Assembly (NCBI GenBank): GCA_934456365.1
Contig: CAKSHC010000002.1
Location: 246,193 to 310,192, forward strand
Origin: an uncultured Eubacteriales bacterium
Lineage (GTDB): Bacteria > Bacillota > Clostridia > Oscillospirales > UMGS1783
Direction: 5' to 3'
DNA: 64,000 nt
Both the position numbers and the translations under genes were made by a program. Of this stretch, positions 1 to 6,588 are shown in pieces (the stretch's first letter is position 1; each line of letters begins with the position of its first letter). The notes beneath the pieces are model-generated. The model ran no database searches and was not told the origin of the DNA. It saw only the letters and a program-made list of their open reading frames with translations.

Positions 1-263
1 GCGATCTGCTCGAGGGAGCCGAGATAGCCCGTGTAGATCGCGGAAAAGTCGATTCCCTCTTTTTTCCAGTGCGCCATGATCGGCTCCAGATCCCCGGTCA
101 GATCCCGGAAGGTGTAGCCCGAAAAGCCGCCGGTGTGGGTGGACAGGATCGCCGTCGGCAGCACAGCCGTTTCCAGCCCCATTGCGCTCAAAACCGGCAG
201 CGCCACCGTCAGCGAGCATTTGCCCACGCAGGAAATATCCTGCACCGTTAAAATCCGTTTCAT
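1..263 (-). CDS. pdxK: Pyridoxine/pyridoxamine kinase, 3' part outside the window
   Basis: The first 87 codons are visible; the rest lies beyond the left edge. The protein begins MKRILTVQDISCVGKCSLTV and continues through STHTGGFSGYTFRDLT, which matches the N-terminus of the ribokinase-fold pyridoxal kinase family (PdxY/PdxK type) typical of Clostridia. Such enzymes phosphorylate B6 vitamers with ATP in the cytoplasm. An AGAGGGG Shine-Dalgarno lies about 6 bases before the ATG. It reads leftward, downstream of the metI terminator, so it is probably a separate unit. Substrate choice (thiamine-precursor kinases share the fold) cannot be settled from the fragment. Confidence 0.85.
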   Translation of the reverse strand, partial: MKRILTVQDISCVGKCSLTVALPVLSAMGLETAVLPTAILSTHTGGFSGYTFRDLTGDLEPIMAHWKKEGIDFSAIYTGYLGSLEQI

Positions 264-354
264 CCCGATCCCCTCTTTCTTTTTTCCATAGCATATCAGC
301 TTTCTGGTTATCTGAAAAGCGCCAATTCAAAACAAAAGTATCAGGCCAGAAAAA

Positions 355-386
355 GAGCCTCCGGAAGCACCCGGAGGCATTTTTTC
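355..386 (-). terminator. Terminator after metI
   Basis: An 8-bp GC stem (GCCTCCGG / CCGGAGGC, 357-364 with 371-378) has T-runs on both sides. On the minus strand it lies just after the metI stop and is followed by CTCTTTTTC, so it ends the metQNI transcript. Confidence 0.8.
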
Positions 387-393
387 GATTCGA

Positions 394-1113
394 TTAGTCC
401 TGCCCCTTCTTGTCGCGAATGCGCTTGTCGCAGCGGGTCGCCAGATGCGTCCCCACCGCCTGGAAAAGCTGCACCAGCAAAACAAGCAAAATCACCGCCA
501 AAACCATCACCAGGTATTTATAGCGGTAGTAGCCGTAGTTGATGGCGATCTTGCCCAATCCGCCGCCGCCGATCACCCCCGCCATCGCCGAGTAGCCCAG
601 AATGGTCGTCACGGCAATGGTCGCGTTGGAGATCAGGGAGGGCACCGCCTCGGGGATCATCACCCGGCAGATGATCTGCAGGGGAGAGGCGCCCATGCTC
701 TGCGCCGCCTCGATCACATTCGGATCCACCTCGCGCAGGCTGCTCTCGCACAGCCGCGCCACAAAGGGGAAGGCCGCGATCACCAAAGGTACGATCGAGG
801 CCACCGTCCCCACCGAGGTCCCCATCAGAAAGCGCGTCAGCGGGATCACCAGGATCATCAGGATCAAAAAGGGAACCGAGCGCAGGATGTTGATGACCAC
901 ATCGATCAGCTTCAGAAGCGGCTTGGGCAAAGGCATCACCCCGCCCTTTTCTCCCGCCACCAGAAGCACACCCAAAGGCAGCCCGAGAAGAATAGCAAAA
1001 GCCGTGGCCAGAATGGTCACATAAAAGGTTTCCCCCAAAGCCGTGAGGAATTCCGATTCCACAATCCGCCAGGTTTCCTGAAAAACCTCACTGGAAAAAA
1101 GAGCGTCAGCCAC
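394..1113 (-). CDS. metI: Methionine ABC transporter permease MetI
   Basis: Membrane permease of the methionine importer, 239 residues. At least five hydrophobic segments are visible, with the binding-protein-dependent permease (EAA) region near residues 140-160 (EAAQSMGASPLQIICRVMIP), which contacts the ATPase. Family members are about 215-225 residues, so the length fits. The start is a GTG with GGAGG nine bases upstream; it overlaps the metN stop by 8 bases, implying translational coupling. It is the last gene of metQ-metN-metI and therefore falls under the leader-peptide attenuator upstream of metQ. It could also carry D-methionine or other sulfur amino acids. Confidence 0.93.
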   Translation of the reverse strand: MADALFSSEVFQETWRIVESEFLTALGETFYVTILATAFAILLGLPLGVLLVAGEKGGVMPLPKPLLKLIDVVINILRSVPFLILMILVIPLTRFLMGTSVGTVASIVPLVIAAFPFVARLCESSLREVDPNVIEAAQSMGASPLQIICRVMIPEAVPSLISNATIAVTTILGYSAMAGVIGGGGLGKIAINYGYYRYKYLVMVLAVILLVLLVQLFQAVGTHLATRCDKRIRDKKGQD

Positions 1114-2116
1114 GGTCGCTCACCTCCTCGATCACAATATCGGGCACGCTCTGCAAATAGGCAATGGCCTCGCGCGTCTTTTCCGGGCCTCCCGGAATGG
1201 AGAGGATCATGTGCCCGAAGGTCTTGTCGCCGATCGCCTTGGCCGAGGCCGCTAAGATGTTGACCGGGATCTGCTTTTCCATCGCCATGCGCGCGATTAG
1301 GGGAGTGTGGGTCGATTCCGCCCCGTTGAACACCACCCGGATCACATCCTCCCCGGCCACCGCCGTGAAGGATTCGTTCACCCCTTCCGGGAAAACCAGC
1401 CGCTTGGCCGCGTCGCTTTTGGGCGAGGAGAAAACGGCGCTCACTTCGCCAACCTCCGCCACCGCGCCGCCGTCCAGAATCGCCACATGCCGGCAGATCT
1501 CCTCCACCACGCTCATCTGATGGGTGATCAGGATCGCCGTGATCCCCAATTTGCGGTTGATATCCCGGATCAGCTCCAGAATGGAATGGGTCGTCGTCGG
1601 GTCAAGCGCCGAGGTCGCCTCGTCGCATAAAAGCACCTTCGGATCGCTCGCCAAAGCCCGCGCAATGGCGATGCGCTGCTTCTGCCCGCCCGAAAGCTGC
1701 GCCGGATAGGCAAGGGCCTTGTCCGGCAGCCCCACAAGCTCCAGAAGCTCGGCCGCCCTTGCGCGCGCCGCCTTTTTCGAGGCGCCCGAAAGGGTCAGCG
1801 GAAAGGCGATGTTGTCCAGGCAGGTTCGCTGCATCAGAAGATTGAAGCTTTGGAAAATCATCGAAATGCTGCGGCGCTTGGCGCGAAGCTCCTTGGGCGA
1901 AAGCCCGGCCAGATCCACTCCGTCGATCCGCACCGTTCCCGCCGTCGGCCGCTCCAGCATGTTGATGCAGCGCACCAGCGTGCTCTTGCCCGCGCCGCTC
2001 ATGCCGATGATCCCGTAGATGTCGCCGTCTTCAATGGTCAGCGAAACATCCTTGAGCGCCTCCAGCGTGCCGCTGTCGGTGGAAAAGGTTTTGCTCAGAT
2101 GCGATATCTCAATCAT
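1106..2116 (-). CDS. metN: Methionine ABC transporter ATP-binding protein MetN
   Basis: ATPase that powers methionine import, 336 residues. Visible motifs: Walker A GMSGAGKSTL near residue 38, signature LSGGQKQRIAIARAL, Walker B VLLCDEATSALDP, and H-loop ILITHQM. The C-terminal about 90 residues (IRVVFNGAES... to ...IVIEEV) form the NIL domain, which in known MetN proteins binds methionine and inhibits transport when internal Met is high. I chose the ATG at 2114-2116 because GGGAGG precedes it by about 5 bases; the open frame extends further upstream but that part runs antisense inside metQ. The metI start overlaps its end by 8 bases. Confidence 0.95.
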   Translation of the reverse strand: MIEISHLSKTFSTDSGTLEALKDVSLTIEDGDIYGIIGMSGAGKSTLVRCINMLERPTAGTVRIDGVDLAGLSPKELRAKRRSISMIFQSFNLLMQRTCLDNIAFPLTLSGASKKAARARAAELLELVGLPDKALAYPAQLSGGQKQRIAIARALASDPKVLLCDEATSALDPTTTHSILELIRDINRKLGITAILITHQMSVVEEICRHVAILDGGAVAEVGEVSAVFSSPKSDAAKRLVFPEGVNESFTAVAGEDVIRVVFNGAESTHTPLIARMAMEKQIPVNILAASAKAIGDKTFGHMILSIPGGPEKTREAIAYLQSVPDIVIEEVSDRG

Positions 2117-2134
2117 AGTGCCTCCCGAGGCAAA

Positions 2135-2165
2135 TTGCCTGCACCCCGAAGGGGGGCGCAGGCAA
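2135..2165 (-). other. Intercistronic stem-loop between metQ and metN
   Basis: The RNA segment TTGCCTGC...GCAGGCAA with an inner CCCC/GGGG pairing forms a strong hairpin in the 58-base gap between the metQ stop and the metN start. No T-run follows it, so it is unlikely to be a full terminator. In binding-protein transporter operons such hairpins often protect the upstream mRNA and let the solute-binding protein be made in excess; that role is inferred here. Confidence 0.55.
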
Positions 2166-2174
2166 AGAGGTTTT

Positions 2175-3026
2175 TTATTTCTTGATGGCGTCGAGGCTGG
2201 TCTGCTTGCCACCGTAGATGCCCATCGGCTCCACATGAATATCGGCGATCGAAACCAGATGCGTGCCCTTTTCCTTGTTGAAGTTGTCCAGATAGGGAAC
2301 ATGCTGGAAGAAGTTGGCGTCGAGCTCGCCCGATTCCACCACATCGTTGGGAATCACATAATCGGTGTATTCCACGATCTTCAGAGTGATTTCCTTTTCG
2401 GCCAGAATCTCCTGCGCCACCTTCAGAATTTCCGCGTGCGGGTTGGGCGAGCAGGCCACAGACACCGTCTGTCCCTTGAGAGCTTCGTAGTCCACCGAGG
2501 CGTCCGTCCCGTTGCCCGAGTCCTTCACGGCCGAAACCACCGAGCCGCCGTAGGTGCTGCCGATATAATCAGCCACCTTCTGGCTCTCCAGAGCCGCCTT
2601 GAGAGCTTTGATGATGTCCTTTTCCTCGTTGCCGGACTTCACAACCAAAACATTGTTATAGGCCGAGAAGGAATCCTCCAGCGCCAGCGCGTCGGTCTTG
2701 GGCTTGAGGCCTGCGTCGATCGCGTAGTTGGAGTTGATCACGGCATAGTCGGAATCCACCAAAACATTCGGCAGCTGCGCGGCCTCCACCTCGTTGAACT
2801 GCAGATTGTACGGGTTTTCCACAATGTCGAGCGGGGTCGCCGTCAGACCGGCGGATTCGGAAAGCTTGATGTAGCCCAGGTGCTCAAGCAAAAGCAGCGC
2901 GCGCCCTTCGTTGGTCGCGTCGTTCGGGATGGCGATGGTCATGCCCTTTTTCGCGCCGCCGGCGCATCCGGCGGCCAGAAGAACAGTCAGGGTCAGAGCG
3001 AGGACGAGCGAGAGAATCTTTTTCAT
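2175..3026 (-). CDS. metQ: Methionine-binding lipoprotein MetQ
   Basis: Extracellular, lipid-anchored methionine-binding protein, 283 residues, NlpA/MetQ family. It has a lysine-led signal (MKKILSLVLALTLTVLL) and a lipobox LAAGC at about residue 20; the Cys would be acylated after SPase II cleavage. Family signatures include NEGRALLLLEHLGYI, SNYAIDAGL and ELDANFFQHVPYLDNF. The start at 3024-3026 follows the signal peptide logic and a GAAAGGA ribosome binding site. It is the first structural gene of metQNI, and the leader ORF, antiterminator and terminator lie immediately upstream, so its transcription probably depends on translation of Met and Cys codons. Confidence 0.95.
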   Translation of the reverse strand: MKKILSLVLALTLTVLLAAGCAGGAKKGMTIAIPNDATNEGRALLLLEHLGYIKLSESAGLTATPLDIVENPYNLQFNEVEAAQLPNVLVDSDYAVINSNYAIDAGLKPKTDALALEDSFSAYNNVLVVKSGNEEKDIIKALKAALESQKVADYIGSTYGGSVVSAVKDSGNGTDASVDYEALKGQTVSVACSPNPHAEILKVAQEILAEKEITLKIVEYTDYVIPNDVVESGELDANFFQHVPYLDNFNKEKGTHLVSIADIHVEPMGIYGGKQTSLDAIKK

Positions 3027-3054
3027 GGCTTTTGTTTCCTTTCGAATTTTTTTG

Positions 3055-3089
3055 CATAAGAAAAAGCGGGAAGCCCGGAGCTTCCCGCT
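3055..3089 (-). terminator. Attenuator terminator upstream of metQ
   Basis: On the minus strand AGCGGGAAGC and GCTTCCCGCT (3080-3089 and 3065-3074) pair into a 10-bp stem with a 5-base loop, followed at once by TTTTTCTT. It lies between the leader ORF stop (3103) and metQ (3026). It shares its 5' arm with the antiterminator, so only one of the two can form. Confidence 0.88.
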
Positions 3090-3115
3090 GATGCACAACC
3101 CATCAGTCCGCGAAG
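3081..3115 (-). promoter_or_regulatory. Antiterminator hairpin of the met leader
   Basis: The RNA arm CTTCGCGGACTGATG (3115-3101) can pair with CATCAGCGGGAAG (3093-3081): CTGATG/CATCAG (6 bp) and CTTC/GAAG (4 bp), separated by a small internal loop, with a 7-base apical loop. The 5' arm is the last codons and the TGA stop of the leader ORF, so a ribosome at the stop would cover it; the 3' arm is the 5' arm of the terminator. This is the geometry of ribosome-controlled attenuation. Confidence 0.72.
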
Positions 3116-3201
3116 GCAACCCCGGCACAATCGGCGCAGCAAAACATGCGCATGTCCATCATGCACATCATCGCCATATCCATCGCCGTAAAACGAACCA
3201 T
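3103..3201 (-). CDS. Met/Cys-rich leader peptide controlling metQNI
   Basis: A 32-codon ORF with its own near-perfect promoter, a GAGGAGG ribosome binding site 9 bases before the ATG, and a stop codon embedded in the antiterminator. Nine of 32 residues are Met (positions 1, 7, 9, 11, 12, 14, 15, 17, 19) and four are Cys (13, 21, 22, 25). It has no membrane segment or export signal. Position, composition and RNA structure together indicate a regulatory leader peptide whose translation stalls when Met (or Cys) tRNA is uncharged, freeing the antiterminator. No SAM-I riboswitch core and no T-box sequence is visible in this leader. A metal-binding small protein is the main alternative reading. Confidence 0.82.
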   Translation of the reverse strand: MVRFTAMDMAMMCMMDMRMFCCADCAGVAFAD

Positions 3202-3229
3202 GCCGGTTTTCCTCCTCGATTTTTGCCCT

Positions 3230-3258
3230 ATTATATACGAACCCCTCCCGCTTGTCAA
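3230..3258 (-). promoter_or_regulatory. Promoter of the met leader and metQNI
   Basis: TTGACA (3253-3258), a 17-base spacer and TATAAT (3230-3235) on the minus strand form a consensus sigma-A promoter. Transcription would start near 3223, about 22 bases before the leader ORF. Confidence 0.9.
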
Positions 3259-3288
3259 CCCCCTAATTTGTTTTTTTTTGTCAAATCC

Positions 3289-3314
3289 GCGCCCCTTTTG
3301 GGGAAAAGGGGCGC
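3289..3314 (-). terminator. Inverted repeat after small ORF, possible weak terminator
   Basis: GCGCCCCTTTT and AAAAGGGGCGC form an 11-bp stem with a 4-base loop just past the stop of the 34-codon ORF. The following bases (GGATTTGACA) are only weakly T-rich, so termination efficiency is uncertain. Confidence 0.45.
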
Positions 3315-3319
3315 TTCCG

Positions 3320-3424
3320 TTACCGCTCGCTCTCGTGCCATTCGCAGCCGTAAAAAATGTAATCGTCCAGATCACCGACCGGCTCGCGCGCCGTTTCCGT
3401 TCCGGCAAAAAGCTCCTGTTCCAT
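3320..3424 (-). CDS. Putative 34-residue acidic small protein
   Basis: I do not recognise this ORF. It starts MEQELFAGTE, is acidic, contains one Cys in YGCEW and ends HESER. Evidence for translation: a GAGGAGG ribosome binding site 5 bases before the ATG, a possible -10 (TATACT near 3450), a bidirectional terminator upstream and an inverted repeat just after the stop, so it looks like a monocistronic unit. It lies directly upstream of the met leader promoter and reads in the same direction. It has no lipobox, membrane segment or known domain. Chance ORF remains possible. Confidence 0.4.
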   Translation of the reverse strand: MEQELFAGTETAREPVGDLDDYIFYGCEWHESER

Positions 3425-3506
3425 GGCGTCCTCCTCGTTTTTCTCAGATAATCCAGTATATGATCCGACGCCAAAAAAATACCGGGAAAAACTTTCATTC
3501 CAAACA

Positions 3507-3541
3507 TCAAAAGCGGCAAGGCATCGCCTTGCCGCTTTTTG
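3507..3541 (-). terminator. Bidirectional terminator
   Basis: AAAAGCGGCAAGGC / GCCTTGCCGCTTTT (3509-3538) gives a 14-bp stem with a 3-base loop and T-runs on both strands. It would end the four-helix-bundle gene transcript read leftward. Confidence 0.85.
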
Positions 3542-3606
3542 GAGAGGAATTCAATTTCGAAAAGAAGCCGACTGGAACAAATGAGAAAATAGGTGTAACC
3601 GATCAC

Positions 3607-3954
3607 TCATTTTTCTGTTCCTTTCGCTGTGTTGATGGAAGCGATCAGCATCCTGCGAATGGTGCCGCATGAATTGTGCAGGGGCTTTGCTTTCTCACTG
3701 TTGATCAGATTGGATTTTTCAAATAGCGCAATCCAGTATTCGGTTTCAAAGCATTCCTTCAAAGCGATCTGAAGCTTTGCAATGAAATCCGCTTTTCCAT
3801 GGGCATAATTGGCTTCATGGATATTTGCGCCAATGCTCGTGGCCGCTCGTTCAAATTGATTGACAAGAGAATAATGTCCCTTAATATTTTCACAAAGTCG
3901 GATTGCTTCTACGGAAAAATCCATGGAAAAATCAACGAGCTTATTTTCCTTCAA
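3607..3954 (-). CDS. Four-helix-bundle protein (S23 / 23S-IVP-like)
   Basis: About 115 residues, predicted all-helical, with FERAATSIGANIHEANYA followed by FIAKLQIALKECFETEYWI, the hallmark of the TIGR02436/S23 four-helix-bundle family first found inside 23S rRNA intervening sequences and related in fold to Avd of diversity-generating retroelements. Its molecular role is unknown. The start is probably the TTG at 3952-3954, six bases after GAGGTG; a GTG three codons earlier overlaps that ribosome binding site. The gene is AT-richer than its neighbours and abuts two copies of a hairpin-array repeat, suggesting it belongs to a transferable element. No rRNA gene is nearby. Confidence 0.85.
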   Translation of the reverse strand: MKENKLVDFSMDFSVEAIRLCENIKGHYSLVNQFERAATSIGANIHEANYAHGKADFIAKLQIALKECFETEYWIALFEKSNLINSEKAKPLHNSCGTIRRMLIASINTAKGTEK

Positions 3955-3978
3955 TCCATTCACCTCTGCAAAAAGTTG

Positions 3979-4165
3979 TTCATGAAATATCGCTGCGCGA
4001 TATGAAATAATTTGCTGCGTAAATTATGAAATTTTCCGCTTCGCGGAAAGTGAAATAAAATTCGCCTTTTCATATTTGGCAAAGCCAAATATTTCATACG
4101 CTTTAGCGTATTTCATAGCGAAGCTATTTCACTCGCCGGTAGGCGAATTTCATTGAAAAATGGAC
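3979..4165. repeat. Hairpin-array repeat, copy 1
   Basis: A 187-bp unit built of consecutive short stem-loops (for example ATATCGC-TGC-GCGATAT, TTTCCGC-TTC-GCGGAAA, ATATTTGGC-AAA-GCCAAATAT, TACGC-TTTA-GCGTA, AGC-GAA-GCT) separated by ATGAAAT in the left half and by its reverse complement ATTTCAT in the right half. The outer parts (AAATTCGCC and GGCGAATTT) can also pair, so the whole can fold as a cruciform. It starts 25 bases upstream of the four-helix-bundle start codon. Confidence 0.9.
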
Positions 4166-4224
4166 GATAAAAAGGTTTTGTCCGATTCGGGATTTTTGCG
4201 CAGACAAAAAGCGTATTGTTTTTC

Positions 4225-4411
4225 TTCATGAAATATCGCTGTGCGATATGAAATAATTTACTGCGTAAATTATGAAATTTTCCGCTTCGCGGAAAGTGAA
4301 ATAAAATTCGCCTTTTCATATTTGGCAAAGCCAAATATTTCACACGCTTTAGCGTATTTCATAGCGAAGCTATTTCACTCGCCGGTAGGCGAATTTCATT
4401 GAAAAATGGAC
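4225..4411. repeat. Hairpin-array repeat, copy 2
   Basis: Second copy in direct orientation, same length, differing from copy 1 at only three positions: one in a loop (TGC to TGT), one turning a G-T pair into A-T in a stem, and one mismatch. Such a pattern fits constraint on stems or very recent duplication. The 59-base spacer between copies is unrelated. Its right end forms part of the terminator behind tRNA-Tyr. Confidence 0.9.
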
Positions 4412-4434
4412 TTGCTTTTAGCAAGTCCATTTTT
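4402..4434 (-). terminator. Terminator of the tRNA-Thr/tRNA-Tyr transcript
   Basis: AAAAATGGACTTGC / GCAAGTCCATTTTT forms a stem of about 13 bp immediately after tRNA-Tyr on the minus strand, with a T-run on its far side. The distal arm is the right end of hairpin-array copy 2. Confidence 0.75.
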
Positions 4435-4435
4435 C

Positions 4436-4520
<85 letters not shown>

Positions 4521-4523
4521 ATC

Positions 4524-4599
4524 TGGAGCTGGTGAACGGAATCGAACCATCAACCTGCTGATTACAAATCAGCTGCTCTGCCAATTGAGCTACACCAGC
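4524..4599 (-). tRNA. tRNA-Thr (anticodon TGT)
   Basis: 76 bases including an encoded CCA. The acceptor stem is GCTGGTG / CACCAGC, the anticodon loop sits in CTGATTTGTAATCAG, and the T loop contains GGTTCGATTCC. It is the first gene of a tRNA-Thr/tRNA-Tyr pair. Confidence 0.97.
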
Positions 4600-4745
4600 A
4601 AGAGGCTCGTTCTTTTCATCAGGGGCATGATGTATTATAGCAAACGCGCGCCGGGTTGTCAATAAGATTTTCGCAGTTTTTTCCCCTTCCTCTTGCCGAA
4701 GCAGGTGCGCTATGATAAAATCTTCTCAAAAAGGAGGCGCTTTTT

Positions 4746-5789
4746 ATGAAAATCAAAACGCTTGCCATCGTGAGCCTGTCCGGCGGAGTGCTCGGCGAAA
4801 GCTTTTTGGCCCACGAGCGCCGGCTCGGTCTGAGCCGGCTGGAAAAGCTTGGTGTGACCGTCCGCTTTATGCCCCATGCCCTCGACGGGCTCGACTTTCT
4901 GAAAAATCATCCCGAGGCCCGCGCGCAGGACCTTTTGGATGCCTTCCGGGATCCCTCGATCGACGGGATCCTCTGCGCCATCGGCGGCGACGATACCTAT
5001 CGCCTCCTGCCCGCCCTCTTCGAGGAAAACCAGCTCGCCCGCGCCCTGTCCCCCAAGCCCTTCCTCGGCTTTTCCGACACCACGGTCAACCACCTCATGC
5101 TCCATAAGCTCGGCCTCCCCACCTTCTATGGCCAGGCCTTTCTGCCGGATGTCTGCGAGCTGGATCGGGAGATGCTCCCCTATACCCGCTCCTTCTTCGA
5201 GGAATGGCTCCAAACCGGAACCGTCCGCGAGGTGCGCCCCAGCCCCGTCTGGTATGAATCCCGCGAAGAAAACGGCGGCTTCGGCCCCGACCGCCTCGGC
5301 ACCGCCACCCCCTCCCATCCGGATTCCGGCTTTGTCCTTCTGCAGGGGGCTCCCGTCTTTTCCGGCGAGATCCTCGGCGGCTGCGTCGACACGCTTTTCG
5401 ACCTCTTCAGCCCCGAGCGCTACGCCGATCAGCCCGCCCTCTGCCAAAAATATGAGCTCTTCCCCCGTGCGCAGGAGTGGAAGGGAAAGATTCTGCTGCT
5501 GGAGTCCTCGGAGGAAAAAATGCCCCCGGAAAAATACCGCCGCGCCATCCGCTTCCTCAAGGAAGCCGGCGTGTTCGAGGCTGTGTCCGGCGTGCTCGTC
5601 GGCAAGCCGATGGACCGCGCCTTTGAGAAAGACTACCACCAGGCCCTTCTGGAGGAAATCGCCCGTCCCTCGCTTCCCGTGCTGGCCAACCTGAACGTCG
5701 GCCACGCCCTCCCGCACTGCATTCTGCCCCTCGGCGTTCCCGCCCGGGTCGATGCAAACGCGCAGAAAATCACCTTTTCTGCCCTGTAA
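4746..5789 (+). CDS. S66-family peptidase (LD-carboxypeptidase / MccF-like)
   Basis: 347 residues. Family S66 serine peptidases trim the terminal D-Ala of peptidoglycan tetrapeptides (LdcA) or cleave microcin C and related amide bonds (MccF). Visible motifs: AIGGDDTYRLLP, nucleophile Ser in LGFSDTTVNHLML near residue 109, the Glu of LLLESSEE, and the catalytic His in NVGHALPHCILPLG near the C-terminus. There is no signal peptide, so it acts in the cytoplasm. AAGGAGG precedes the ATG. It stands alone between the tRNA pair and a tetR gene and has its own terminator. The closest resemblance is to MccF-type LD-peptidases; the substrate is not predictable. Confidence 0.88.
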   Translation: MKIKTLAIVSLSGGVLGESFLAHERRLGLSRLEKLGVTVRFMPHALDGLDFLKNHPEARAQDLLDAFRDPSIDGILCAIGGDDTYRLLPALFEENQLARALSPKPFLGFSDTTVNHLMLHKLGLPTFYGQAFLPDVCELDREMLPYTRSFFEEWLQTGTVREVRPSPVWYESREENGGFGPDRLGTATPSHPDSGFVLLQGAPVFSGEILGGCVDTLFDLFSPERYADQPALCQKYELFPRAQEWKGKILLLESSEEKMPPEKYRRAIRFLKEAGVFEAVSGVLVGKPMDRAFEKDYHQALLEEIARPSLPVLANLNVGHALPHCILPLGVPARVDANAQKITFSAL

Positions 5790-5794
5790 TTCTC

Positions 5795-5823
5795 TTTTTG
5801 CCGGTCGGTTGGCAAAAAATTTA
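5795..5823 (+). terminator. Terminator after the S66 peptidase
   Basis: TTTTTGCC / GGCAAAAA stem with an 8-base loop followed by ATTTAGG, six bases past the stop codon. Confidence 0.7.
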
Positions 5824-5854
5824 GGCTGTTTTTGAAATCGGTGCGCAAAATCGG

Positions 5855-5883
5855 TTGCATTTTCAGAAAAAGAGTGCTACAAT
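5855..5883 (+). promoter_or_regulatory. Promoter of the tetR-type gene
   Basis: TTGCAT (5855-5860), 17-base spacer, TACAAT (5878-5883). Confidence 0.75.
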
Positions 5884-5895
5884 GTGATTGATTAA

Positions 5896-5912
5896 GACTT
5901 CCTCAAGAAGTC
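5896..5912 (+). promoter_or_regulatory. Probable autoregulatory operator
   Basis: GACTTC-CTCAA-GAAGTC is a perfect 6+6 inverted repeat lying just downstream of the transcription start expected for the tetR gene, the usual place for self-repression by TetR proteins. Confidence 0.55.
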
Positions 5913-5949
5913 GATTACAAAAGCCATCAACCAAACGGAGGGATTCTTT

Positions 5950-6543
5950 ATGGCAACGGCAGCAGATCATGAAAGAATGAGACACGATTTGATGGACGGC
6001 GCGATCGTCGCCGTGGCGCAGCGCGGCATGGAGGGGCTGACCACTCGGGCCATCTCGGCGCAGAGCAAGCTCAACGAAGCCTATATTTACCGCTATTTTC
6101 TGGATCGGGACGATCTTTTGCGCAAGGCCTTCCTGCGCTGGGATGCCCGTATGTTCGACACCTTCTGCCAGTACCACGACGAGCTGAGGGAGGAAGATGG
6201 AGACTACGAAACCCGTGTGCGCCGCTTCTTCGATAAGTGCTGGAGCTTCATGCTCAGCGACTTCGATTCCTGCAAGTTTTATCTCCGCTTCTACAGCTCC
6301 ACTCTCTTCAACGCCGACGTGCTGGCGGACCACTACCGCGTGTGCGACCGGCTCTTCTCCCGCGTGCGCGACCGGTTTTTGGAGGGTGTGGATTCCGAAA
6401 TGCTGATGCAGCATATCTTCTCCACCACCATCGGCTATGTCATGAGCGTGGCCACCGGCCTGATTCAGGACAGCGAGGAAATGCGCGCCAAGATCTTCTC
6501 CATCCTCTTCAAAACGCTCAACCAGTTCGTCGCCAAAATCTGA
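5950..6543 (+). CDS. TetR/AcrR-family transcriptional regulator
   Basis: 197 residues. The N-terminal 60 residues form the TetR helix-turn-helix (GAIVAVAQRGMEGLTTRAISAQSKLNEAYIYRYFLDRDDLL, given here as a description of its span 16-52), including the family hallmark YIYRYF. The C-terminal ligand domain is not assignable to a subclass. CGGAGGG lies 8 bases before the ATG. An inverted repeat between its promoter and start suggests autorepression. No transporter or enzyme is in the same direction next to it; the divergent or convergent neighbours are a peptidase and a glycolipid operon, so its target is unknown. Confidence 0.9.
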   Translation: MATAADHERMRHDLMDGAIVAVAQRGMEGLTTRAISAQSKLNEAYIYRYFLDRDDLLRKAFLRWDARMFDTFCQYHDELREEDGDYETRVRRFFDKCWSFMLSDFDSCKFYLRFYSSTLFNADVLADHYRVCDRLFSRVRDRFLEGVDSEMLMQHIFSTTIGYVMSVATGLIQDSEEMRAKIFSILFKTLNQFVAKI

Positions 6544-6556
6544 AGCTTCAAAAGAA

Positions 6557-6588
6557 AACAGGCAGATCATCGGATCTGCCTGTTTTTT
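6557..6588 (+). terminator. Terminator after the tetR gene
   Basis: AACAGGCAGATC / GATCTGCCTGTT stem (12 bp) with a 4-base loop followed by TTTTAT. The 3' end of the convergent acyltransferase gene lies inside the stem. Confidence 0.9.

Noticed and set aside
2019..3059. 346-codon + frame across metQ
   Set aside because: Antisense to metQ, without coding features.
3027..3230. SAM-I riboswitch or T-box upstream of metQ
   Set aside because: The leader is short and mostly occupied by the Met/Cys ORF; I see neither the SAM-I core nor the T-box AGGGTGGnACCGCG sequence.
4113..4343. 76-codon minus-strand ORF across the hairpin-array repeats
   Set aside because: It merely reads through palindromic repeat units and has no ribosome binding site.
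3979..4411. CRISPR array
   Set aside because: Only two 187-bp units with one 59-base gap, internally palindromic; no short repeats or cas genes.
3607..4411. 23S rRNA intervening sequence
   Set aside because: The protein family fits, but no rRNA sequence flanks it.
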